A stretch of 12,940 nt of DNA, taken from assembly GCA_964482235.1 (NCBI GenBank), contig CAYZWU010000089.1, positions 1 through 12,940 of the forward strand, read 5' to 3'. The translations under genes and the position numbers were made by a program. This DNA comes from CAYZWU01 sp964482235 (GTDB lineage Bacteria; Planctomycetota; B15-G4; CAYZWU01). The notes beneath the pieces are model-generated. The model made no database searches. It saw only the letters and a list, made by a program, of their open reading frames with translations, and was not told the DNA's origin. This document shows, one piece after another, positions 7,434 to 12,940 of the stretch (within the stretch, counting starts at the first letter, position 1; every line of letters starts with the position of its first letter).

Positions 7434-7448
7434 GAGGGCCCGGCCCTC
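7434..7448. promoter_or_regulatory. Perfect 15 nt palindrome in the SLATT leader
   Basis: GAGGGCC, a central C, then GGCCCTC. It lies 30-44 nt upstream of the SLATT start codon and downstream of the predicted promoter, so it would be in the 5' leader RNA. It can form a small hairpin (6 bp stem, 3 nt loop) or serve as a repressor operator. Confidence 0.4.
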
Positions 7449-7480
7449 GCTTTGCCCGGATATCATCATTCGACACGCTC

Positions 7481-7509
7481 GTTAAACTAGACGCCACAAC
7501 CGATGTCAA
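7481..7509 (-). promoter_or_regulatory. Sigma-70-type promoter for the SLATT-deaminase unit
   Basis: On the minus strand, a perfect -35 box TTGACA (7509-7504) is followed by an exact 17 nt spacer and TTTAAC (7486-7481), which matches TATAAT at four of six positions. The predicted transcript start is near 7474, about 70 nt before the SLATT start codon. Confidence 0.55.
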
Positions 7510-7535
7510 GGATGACGATGCCGTCCGGAAATCCC

Positions 7536-7564
7536 TTCCCATGAACTCCGCGCCTCCCTATACT
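7536..7564 (+). promoter_or_regulatory. Candidate sigma-70-type promoter for the Gfo/Idh/MocA-ThuA operon
   Basis: TTCCCA (7536-7541, four of six matches to TTGACA), a 17 nt spacer, then TATACT (7559-7564, five of six matches to TATAAT). The start would be about 70 nt before the ATG at 7644. It is arranged back to back with the SLATT promoter, with 26 bp between the two -35 boxes. Confidence 0.45.
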
Positions 7565-7643
7565 ATCTCCTTGCTCGCGTCAGCAGCATATTTCCAAACA
7601 ATCCTGCTCAATGAACCCCAGTTCAGCGAAGGAAAACAGTCCC

Positions 7644-8954
7644 ATGAAAAAGAAGAACCTGCTCAGCCGCCGCCGTTTCTTCAAGGGCGCAGCCGCAGCC
7701 GGTGCAGCGGCCCTGTTCCCGTCCATTGTTCCCGCCTCCGCCCTGGGGAAGAACGGGCACATCGCTCCGAGCAACCGCATCGTGATGGGTTTCATCGGTG
7801 TGGGTTCGCAGGGGACCGGCAACATGCGCTGGTTCCTCGGCAAGAAGGAGGTCCAGGTCGTGGCCGTCTGCGACGTGGACAAGAGGCACCGGGACAGGGC
7901 GGCCAAGATCGTCAACGACAGGACGGGCAGCTCCGACTGCACGCCATACCATGATTTCCGCGAACTGATCGGCCGCGGCGACCTCGACGCCGTCGGCCTC
8001 GCCCTGCCCGACCAGTGGCACGCCGTCCCGGCCATCGCCGCGGCCCGCGCCGGCCTCGACATGTACGGCGAGAAGCCCCTCGCCCGGTCGATCCGCGAGA
8101 GCCGGGCGATCTGCGATGCGGTCCATCGCCACGGCCGGGTCTGGCAGACGGGCAGCTGGCAGCGGTCGCAGGAGCATTTCCGCCACGCCTGCGAGCTGGT
8201 CCGCAACGGCCGCATCGGCAAGGTCCAACGCGTCGATGTCGGCCTCCCCACCGGAGGCACAACGGGCGTGAAGCAGCTCAAGCCCGTTCCGGATGATCTC
8301 GACTGGGATTCCTGGCTCGGCCCGGCGCCCTGGCGGGAATACTGCGAGTTCGGCGGCAACCGATGCCACTGGGACTGGCGCTGGATCCTGGATTTCTCGG
8401 GCGGCCAGCTGACCGACTGGGCGGGGCACCACATCGACATCGCCCACTGGGGTCTCGGCTTCGATTCCACAGGCCCGATCGAGGTCGAGGGCAAGGCGTC
8501 CTATCCGCCCGAGGGGCTCTACGACGCCCCGACGGAGTACGAGTTCTTCTGCAAGTACGAAGGCGGGGTCACGATCCGGATCGGCAACAACAAGAAAATC
8601 GGCTTCATGGGAACCAAGTGGTACGGGGAGGATGGATGGGTCTTCGTGAAGCGCGGCCGGATCGATGCGTCGAACAAGGAGCTGCTGAACAGGAAGACGA
8701 TCGGCCCCGGCGACAAACGGCTCTACGAGAGCAACGACCACGTGCAGAACTTTCTCGACTGCGTGCGCAGCCGACAGCTCACCGTGACGCCCGTGGAGAC
8801 GGCCTGCCGGTCGATCAGCGTGGGGCATCTGGGCGAGATCTCCATGCTCACGGGTCGGAAGATCAGGTGGGATCCGAAGAAGGAGGAGATCCTCGGCGAT
8901 CCGGGCGCGGCCGCACTGCTCAGCCGTTCCTATCGCAAGCCGTGGAGTCTTTGA
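7644..8954 (+). CDS. Tat-exported Gfo/Idh/MocA family oxidoreductase
   Basis: Predicted NAD(P)-dependent sugar or inositol-type dehydrogenase, 436 aa, exported folded. The N-terminus is a classical twin-arginine signal (SRRRFFK at 8-14, then an Ala-rich hydrophobic run to about residue 33). The Rossmann motif GVGSQG is at 52-57 and the EKP motif at 143-145. DWAGHHIDIAHWGL (258-271) carries the G-H-x-x-D arrangement that supplies catalytic His/Asp in this fold. The frame is open from an ATG at 7611, but only the ATG at 7644 has a ribosome site (GAAGGA, about 10 nt upstream), and it places the Tat motif at the normal distance from the start. The next gene, 95 nt downstream, encodes a secreted ThuA protein; this pairing is common in sugar-degradation loci of Planctomycetes-like bacteria. 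Substrate is unknown. It differs from the GH109-like protein in this window in lacking the GYLHDLR block and having EKP rather than EVP. Confidence 0.92.
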   Translation: MKKKNLLSRRRFFKGAAAAGAAALFPSIVPASALGKNGHIAPSNRIVMGFIGVGSQGTGNMRWFLGKKEVQVVAVCDVDKRHRDRAAKIVNDRTGSSDCTPYHDFRELIGRGDLDAVGLALPDQWHAVPAIAAARAGLDMYGEKPLARSIRESRAICDAVHRHGRVWQTGSWQRSQEHFRHACELVRNGRIGKVQRVDVGLPTGGTTGVKQLKPVPDDLDWDSWLGPAPWREYCEFGGNRCHWDWRWILDFSGGQLTDWAGHHIDIAHWGLGFDSTGPIEVEGKASYPPEGLYDAPTEYEFFCKYEGGVTIRIGNNKKIGFMGTKWYGEDGWVFVKRGRIDASNKELLNRKTIGPGDKRLYESNDHVQNFLDCVRSRQLTVTPVETACRSISVGHLGEISMLTGRKIRWDPKKEEILGDPGAAALLSRSYRKPWSL

Positions 8955-8955
8955 T

Positions 8956-8991
8956 CGCTCTTCGGAAGGTGTCGCCTTCTGCAGAAGAGCG
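8956..8991 (+). other. Two-tier stem-loop between the Gfo/Idh/MocA and ThuA genes
   Basis: The outer stem is CGCTCTTC (8956-8963) with GAAGAGCG (8984-8991). An inner stem, GAAGG (8965-8969) with CCTTC (8975-8979), closes a 5 nt loop. The alternative palindrome CTTCTGCAGAAG (8976-8987) could compete with it. It starts 2 nt after the upstream stop and has no T-run, so it is more likely an RNA-processing or stability element, or a partial attenuator, than a full terminator. Confidence 0.45.
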
Positions 8992-9049
8992 TTCGACGAA
9001 AAGTGAAAACATGAGGACGGAACGAGGTCTAGAAGACAGAGGAAGAATC

Positions 9050-12000
9050 ATGCCTGTCCATCGTATTATCGCCATTCTGGTTGTCCTGGTGCTCTCGATT
9101 CAGATCGTCTCGGTTGCCGCCGCGCAGGACGAGGACAAGACCTATCAACTGATCGAAGCCTGCATGCCGACCAGGACTCTGGCCGAGCCGAAGAAGGAGC
9201 GCAAGCTCCTCGTCTTCTCCAGATGCGAGGGATTCGCCCACGCCTCGATTCCCACCTGCGAGACGACCATCCGCTTGATGGCCGAGAAGACCGGAGCCTT
9301 TTCGCCGGATTTCTCCCGGGAGATGAACGCCTTCACCCCTGAGAACCTGAATCGATACGACGCGGTCCTCTTCAACAACACCACTCGGCTCAAGTTCGAG
9401 AATCCCGAACACCGCAAGGCCCTGCTGCAGTTCGTCCGGAACGGCAAGGGAGTGATCGGGATCCACGCGGCCACCGACAACTTCTACGAGTGGCCCGAGG
9501 CTGCGGCCATGATGGGCGGCCTCTTCGACGGGCATCCCTGGGGAGCCGGCGGAACGTGGGCCGTCAAGATCGACGAGCCCGACCATCCGTTGAACAGGGG
9601 ATTCGCGGGCAAGGGCTTCCTGATCAAGGACGAGATCTACCAGATCAAGGGCCCCTACTCGCGCGACACGCACCGCGTGCTCCTGAGCCTCGACATGTCG
9701 AACCCCCGCAACAGCAAGGTCAAGGGGATCAAAAGGAAGGACAACGACTTCGCCATCTCGTGGTTGCGCGAATTCGGCAAGGGCCGCGTCTTCTACTGCT
9801 CGCTGGGACACAACCACGAGGTCTTCTGGAACAGATCGGTCCTGCGCCATTACCTCGACGGCATCCAGTACGCCCTCGGAGACCTGCCTGCCGACGCCAC
9901 GCCGAGCGCTCGGCTCGAGAGTGCGCCGAAGCCCGCGCTGACAACGTTTGCCGATGTCGACAAGGACGATCCCATCGCCGCCCTCGAGAGCTACGAATTC
10001 TCTCACTCCCGCCTGCCCCTCTCGACGATCGAGGAAAAGATCCGCAACACCAATCCCGAGGAGATGCCCCGCATCGAAGCCAGGCTGATCGAGATCCTGA
10101 ACTCTCCTGCCGCGACCTTTGCCGGCAAGCAGTTCGCCTGCCGGATGCTGCGTCGGGCAGGATCGGACATTTCGATCCCTGTCCTGGAGAAGCTCCTCTA
10201 CGACGAGAAGCTAACCGATGCGGCACGGTTCGCTCTCCAGGGATCGCCCTCGCGGGAAGCCGACGCCGTTCTTCTCAGGGCTCTCGATCGCCTCGAAGGC
10301 GATGCCAGGATCGGGGTGATCTCCACGATGGCCCAGCGCGGCGGCAGCCTGGCCGTCCCCCGGCTGGGCGAGCTGGCTGCCAGCTACAACGTCAAGCTGT
10401 CGGAAGCGGCCATTTCCGCTCTCGGCCGCATCGGCGGCAGCGAGGCGGCCCGCATCCTGAAGAATACACCCGTCATTCCCAGGTACGAGAATCTCAGGAA
10501 CGCGGCCCGCCTCCAGTGTGCGGACAGCCTCTTCGAGAAAGGACTGACGTCAGCCGCGGCATCGATCTGCCGCGAGCTCACCGACAAGAGCTGCTACCCG
10601 CCGACCCGCGTGGCTGCATACCGCGGCCTCGTCCTCAACTCGTCGGGGAACCCTTCGGGCCTGATCCTCACTCTCCTCAGGGACAGCGATCCGTTCATCC
10701 GGCAGGCCGGCGGGAAGTTCATCGGCGAGGTGCCGCAGAGAACAAAGCTGAATGCGATCCTGGAAGAGATCACCACGCTGCCGCACGAATCGCAGGTCCT
10801 GGTCCTGGCCGGCTTCACGGCGCGGGACGACAAGGCCGTCCTGCCCGCAGCCGTCCATGCGGCAGACAGCAGCAGCGACGAAGTCCGTATCGCTGCCTTC
10901 CGCGCCCTGAAGATCTTCGGCGGCGCCGATCAAGTGGAACTGCTCGCCAGGGCTGCCGTGGAGAAGAGCCCCGCTGGCAGGGAAGCATCGCGCTGCCTCG
11001 ACAAGCTATCCGCCCACGGTGTGGACGAGAAGATCATGAAATGCCTGCCGAAAGCCGAGGATCCCGTTCGTGCCGAGCTGATCCGCTGCCTCTCGGTACG
11101 CAAGCCGGACGGCGCCATGGCGGTCTTCCTGGCAGGCGCCATGGACGACAATGCCGCTGTCAGAGGGGAATCGCTGAAGGCCCTCGAAAAACAGGCCGGC
11201 CGGAACGAGCTCGCCGATCTCATCGGCCTGCTCCCTCGGGCCAGGGATGCAGCCCATCGCCGCGGTGTGGAGAAGGCCGTTCTTTCCGCCTGCAGGCGCA
11301 CAAAGGGAGACGACAAGCGGATCGGTCCTCTCCTGGCCGCCCATGTCTATGCCGACGATCCGGCGACGCGCGCCTCCCTGGTCCGCCTGCTCGGCCAGCT
11401 CCCCTGCGCCGACTCGCTGCCTCCCTTGATCGCAGGGCTCAAGGATTCGAGCGCGGAGGTCCGCGATTCGGCAACCCGCGCCCTCATCCAGTGGCCCGAT
11501 GCCGCACCGATGAACGAGGTCTGCCGGATCGCCGTAGACACAGGCAAAGGAGAAATCCACAGGCTCGCCCTCGAGGGCTACATCCGCATGGCGGGATTGC
11601 CGAGCGACAGGCCGCCGGCGGAAGCGCGGCGGATCTTCGAGACCGCCATGGCTGCCGCTGCAGATCACGAGGAACAGACACTCGTCCTGAATGGTGTTTC
11701 CAACGTGGTTGCTTCGTGGGCTCTCGACTTCGTCAAGCCCTACCAGAAAGATGAAGCCCTGCGCGTCGCGGCCGCCGTGGCAGCGAGCAAGATCCGCAGG
11801 GCGCTGGCCAGGACCGTCTCCCACGACGCATGCAACTGTGCCGTCACCCTCGATTCACCCTTCGATGCGCAATATACGGGCGGCGGTCAGAACGCCCTCA
11901 CGGACGGCAAGTGGGGTTCCAAGAATCACGGCGACGGCCGCTGGCAGGGATTCAAGGGGAGCGACCTGGAGGCCACCATCGATTTCGGCCGCGTGATCGA

Positions 12001-12343
12001 GGTTCGCAGCATACGCACCGCTTTCGTCGAGAACACGAAGAGCTGGATCTTCCCGCCCGAAGAGGTCTCCTTCTGGCTGTCCACAGACGGCGTCATCTTC
12101 CATCCCGTGGCCAAGATGCACAAGGCGCCTGCCAAGGAGATCAAGCCGGCCTCGATCCACGACTTCTTCAAGGAGCTCGACAACCAGCCCGCCCGCTACC
12201 TCCGCGTACATGCAAAAAGCGTGAAGACCTGCCCCGAGTGGCATCCGGGCAGCGGCGGCACGGCTTGGCTCTTCGCCGACGAGATCCAGGTGAATCCCCA
12301 TTTAATAGCAACACAGGAGAAGAAAGATGCAACTCCCTGGTGA
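9050..12343 (+). CDS. Secreted ThuA-domain protein with HEAT repeats and C-terminal F5/8 type C-like domain
   Basis: Large exported protein, 1097 aa. A Sec signal peptide (hydrophobic 5-22, likely cleavage after VAAA near residue 25) leads into a ThuA-like class I glutamine-amidotransferase fold at about 52-278. That domain shows SRCEGFAHASI (57-67), GIHAATD (137-143) and LGHNHEVF (252-259). Residues from about 300 to 900 are helical pairs of HEAT type, with recurrent motifs such as ISALGRIGG and DSSAEVRDSATRALI. The segment at about 930-1083 (YTGGGQNALTDG, WQGFKG, ATIDFG, YLRVHAK) resembles the discoidin-like C-terminal domain seen in GH20 hexosaminidases, suggesting carbohydrate binding. 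No CxxCH haem motif is present, unlike some ThuA fusions. ThuA proteins are linked to oxidised (3-keto) sugar metabolism, but the biochemical role of this class is not settled. The ATG at 9050 has GAGG about 8 nt upstream and begins the signal peptide; the frame is open far upstream but not coding there. The last residues after QVNPH look unnatural and overlap the next gene by 17 nt. Confidence 0.9.
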   Translation: MPVHRIIAILVVLVLSIQIVSVAAAQDEDKTYQLIEACMPTRTLAEPKKERKLLVFSRCEGFAHASIPTCETTIRLMAEKTGAFSPDFSREMNAFTPENLNRYDAVLFNNTTRLKFENPEHRKALLQFVRNGKGVIGIHAATDNFYEWPEAAAMMGGLFDGHPWGAGGTWAVKIDEPDHPLNRGFAGKGFLIKDEIYQIKGPYSRDTHRVLLSLDMSNPRNSKVKGIKRKDNDFAISWLREFGKGRVFYCSLGHNHEVFWNRSVLRHYLDGIQYALGDLPADATPSARLESAPKPALTTFADVDKDDPIAALESYEFSHSRLPLSTIEEKIRNTNPEEMPRIEARLIEILNSPAATFAGKQFACRMLRRAGSDISIPVLEKLLYDEKLTDAARFALQGSPSREADAVLLRALDRLEGDARIGVISTMAQRGGSLAVPRLGELAASYNVKLSEAAISALGRIGGSEAARILKNTPVIPRYENLRNAARLQCADSLFEKGLTSAAASICRELTDKSCYPPTRVAAYRGLVLNSSGNPSGLILTLLRDSDPFIRQAGGKFIGEVPQRTKLNAILEEITTLPHESQVLVLAGFTARDDKAVLPAAVHAADSSSDEVRIAAFRALKIFGGADQVELLARAAVEKSPAGREASRCLDKLSAHGVDEKIMKCLPKAEDPVRAELIRCLSVRKPDGAMAVFLAGAMDDNAAVRGESLKALEKQAGRNELADLIGLLPRARDAAHRRGVEKAVLSACRRTKGDDKRIGPLLAAHVYADDPATRASLVRLLGQLPCADSLPPLIAGLKDSSAEVRDSATRALIQWPDAAPMNEVCRIAVDTGKGEIHRLALEGYIRMAGLPSDRPPAEARRIFETAMAAAADHEEQTLVLNGVSNVVASWALDFVKPYQKDEALRVAAAVAASKIRRALARTVSHDACNCAVTLDSPFDAQYTGGGQNALTDGKWGSKNHGDGRWQGFKGSDLEATIDFGRVIEVRSIRTAFVENTKSWIFPPEEVSFWLSTDGVIFHPVAKMHKAPAKEIKPASIHDFFKELDNQPARYLRVHAKSVKTCPEWHPGSGGTAWLFADEIQVNPHLIATQEKKDATPW

Positions 12344-12803
12344 GCTCGCCTTCGATCGGCTCCCCTTTGACGAGAAGTACCATCGGGCCGTCCCGGGATA
12401 CATGAGGCGGATCCGCGACATCTACGAAGCGCTCGAGAATCGGTTCGGCGAAGAGGGTCTCGAGCTGATCCGCGAAGTGAGCCGTGAATATGGCCGGCGC
12501 ATAGCCGCGAACGTGAAGAAGCGCGGCCCCGTCGAAGGAGTGGCCGGGGTGGGACGCTATCTACTCAGGGTCTTCGACATGGTGAGCGACGACTGGGAGA
12601 TCGCCGAGTTTTCGAACAGAAAGCTTGTCATCAAGGTGAGCCGCTGCCCCTATCCATTCACCAGCGACGCCGTGTGCCGGGCGCACACCTGCATGGAGCA
12701 CGCTCTCGTCGCCGGTCTCGATCCGAGCCTGGAGCACCGCGTCGGCCGCTCGATCCCGCAGGGAGATCCGTACTGCGAGCACATCCTCCTCCGGAAGGAA
12801 TGA
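12327..12803 (+). CDS. Small cytoplasmic protein, probable L-2-amino-thiazoline-4-carboxylic acid hydrolase (ATC hydrolase) family
   Basis: 158 aa with no signal peptide and no membrane segment. The N-terminal two thirds are helical and charged. The C-terminal part has the pattern C107-P-Y-P, C117-R-A-H-T-C122 and GDPYC150EH. I recall this spaced-cysteine arrangement ending in GDxxC from the ATC-hydrolase-like family (Pfam ATC_hydrolase); a related V4R-like ligand-binding protein is the main alternative. The named activity (opening 2-aminothiazoline-4-carboxylate on the way to cysteine) has been shown for only a few members, so the function here is open. The ATG at 12327 has GGAGA about 8 nt upstream. 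It overlaps the end of the ThuA gene in a different frame, so the two are likely co-translated. Confidence 0.7.
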   Translation: MQLPGELAFDRLPFDEKYHRAVPGYMRRIRDIYEALENRFGEEGLELIREVSREYGRRIAANVKKRGPVEGVAGVGRYLLRVFDMVSDDWEIAEFSNRKLVIKVSRCPYPFTSDAVCRAHTCMEHALVAGLDPSLEHRVGRSIPQGDPYCEHILLRKE

Positions 12804-12866
12804 GACACTTCGCTGTCAACCTTTCGCCCTTCGCATCGATTTCTTGCGAACGGCGATTCCATTTCC

Positions 12867-12886
12867 CCGTTCATAACGGTCGTTTT
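12867..12886 (+). terminator. Weak rho-independent-type terminator after the plus-strand operon
   Basis: CCGTT (12867-12871), loop CAT, AACGG (12875-12879), followed by TCGTTTT. The 5 bp stem with a short T-run lies 63 nt after the stop of the last plus-strand gene. A second, longer-range inverted repeat, GAACGG/CCGTTC (12848-12853 with 12867-12872), overlaps it. The T-run merges into the IS-like end. Confidence 0.4.
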
Positions 12887-12940
12887 AATTCATTAGATAA
12901 ACCACCGCCTCTGGCGGTGAGAATTTAAAAGGCTCTGCCG
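12880..12940. mobile_element. Probable left end of an IS200/IS605-type element or derived MITE (partial)
   Basis: TCGTTTTAAT (12880-12889) is followed by an AT-rich stretch and a hairpin at 12903-12919: CACCGCC, loop TCT, GGCGGTG. Then comes another AT-rich stretch and a mini-hairpin, GGC-TCT-GCC (12931-12939), before the window ends. This mirrors the window's left edge: subterminal hairpin, AT-rich spacer, small inner hairpin. It fits a left end in the same orientation as the right end at 1-55. Any transposase would lie beyond the window. Confidence 0.55.

Noticed and set aside
7611..7643. Earlier ATG for the Tat-exported oxidoreductase
   Set aside because: There is no ribosome site before 7611, whereas GAAGGA precedes the ATG at 7644, which also puts the twin-arginine motif at its normal position.
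7580..8828. Open frames on the minus strand opposite the Tat-exported oxidoreductase
   Set aside because: They are antisense to a conserved gene, have no family signature and have no ribosome site worth noting.
9490..11754. Second long open frame within the ThuA-HEAT gene, same strand
   Set aside because: It is an out-of-frame shadow with an Arg/Gly/Pro/Gln-rich translation and lies entirely inside a well-supported gene.
1..12940. CRISPR array, tRNA or rRNA genes
   Set aside because: No regularly spaced direct repeats, no cloverleaf with a recognisable CCA-end or T-loop, and no rRNA-like conserved stretches were seen on reading both strands.

Overview
The window is a GC-rich bacterial segment with eight protein-coding genes. 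No rRNA, tRNA or CRISPR array was seen. Two Tat-exported Gfo/Idh/MocA-fold proteins (one of the GH109 glycosidase type) and a secreted ThuA-HEAT-discoidin protein are a mix typical of uncultured Planctomycetes/Verrucomicrobia/Lentisphaerae-like or FCB-group bacteria, and also of some Acidobacteriota-related lineages. The phylum cannot be fixed from the sequence alone. Strong AGGAGG-type ribosome binding sites precede several genes.

Layout. A divergent intergenic region at about 7405-7643 splits the window into two arms. The minus-strand arm, in transcription order, holds: a SLATT-type four-helix membrane protein (7404-6511); an adenosine/adenine deaminase-family enzyme (6470-5469); a Tat-exported GH109-like NAD-dependent glycosidase (5289-3910); an FAD subunit (3733-2867); and a fused [2Fe-2S]-molybdopterin hydroxylase subunit (2852-51). 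The last two form one tightly coupled operon. The plus-strand arm holds: a Tat-exported Gfo/Idh/MocA oxidoreductase (7644-8954); a large secreted ThuA + HEAT + F5/8-type protein (9050-12343); and a small ATC-hydrolase-family protein (12327-12803) that overlaps it.

How the genes may work together. The plus arm and the GH109-like gene suggest extracytoplasmic redox-assisted processing of glycosides. The molybdenum enzyme resembles the 4-hydroxybenzoyl-CoA reductase alpha branch more than purine xanthine dehydrogenases, so it probably hydroxylates or dehydroxylates an aromatic or heterocyclic substrate. The SLATT and deaminase genes are 40 bp apart on one strand behind a good sigma-70-type promoter. 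The SLATT gene is clearly poorer in GC than its surroundings. SLATT proteins are predicted membrane effectors of nucleotide-signalling conflict systems, so a SLATT-deaminase pair is the best candidate here for an undescribed (possibly defence) system.

Both window edges carry hairpin sequences that look like opposite ends of IS200/IS605-type (or derived MITE) elements: a right end at 1-55 and a left end at 12880-12940. The segment therefore seems to lie between two copies of the same repeat in the same orientation. The stop codon of the molybdenum gene lies inside the left-hand copy's terminal sequence.
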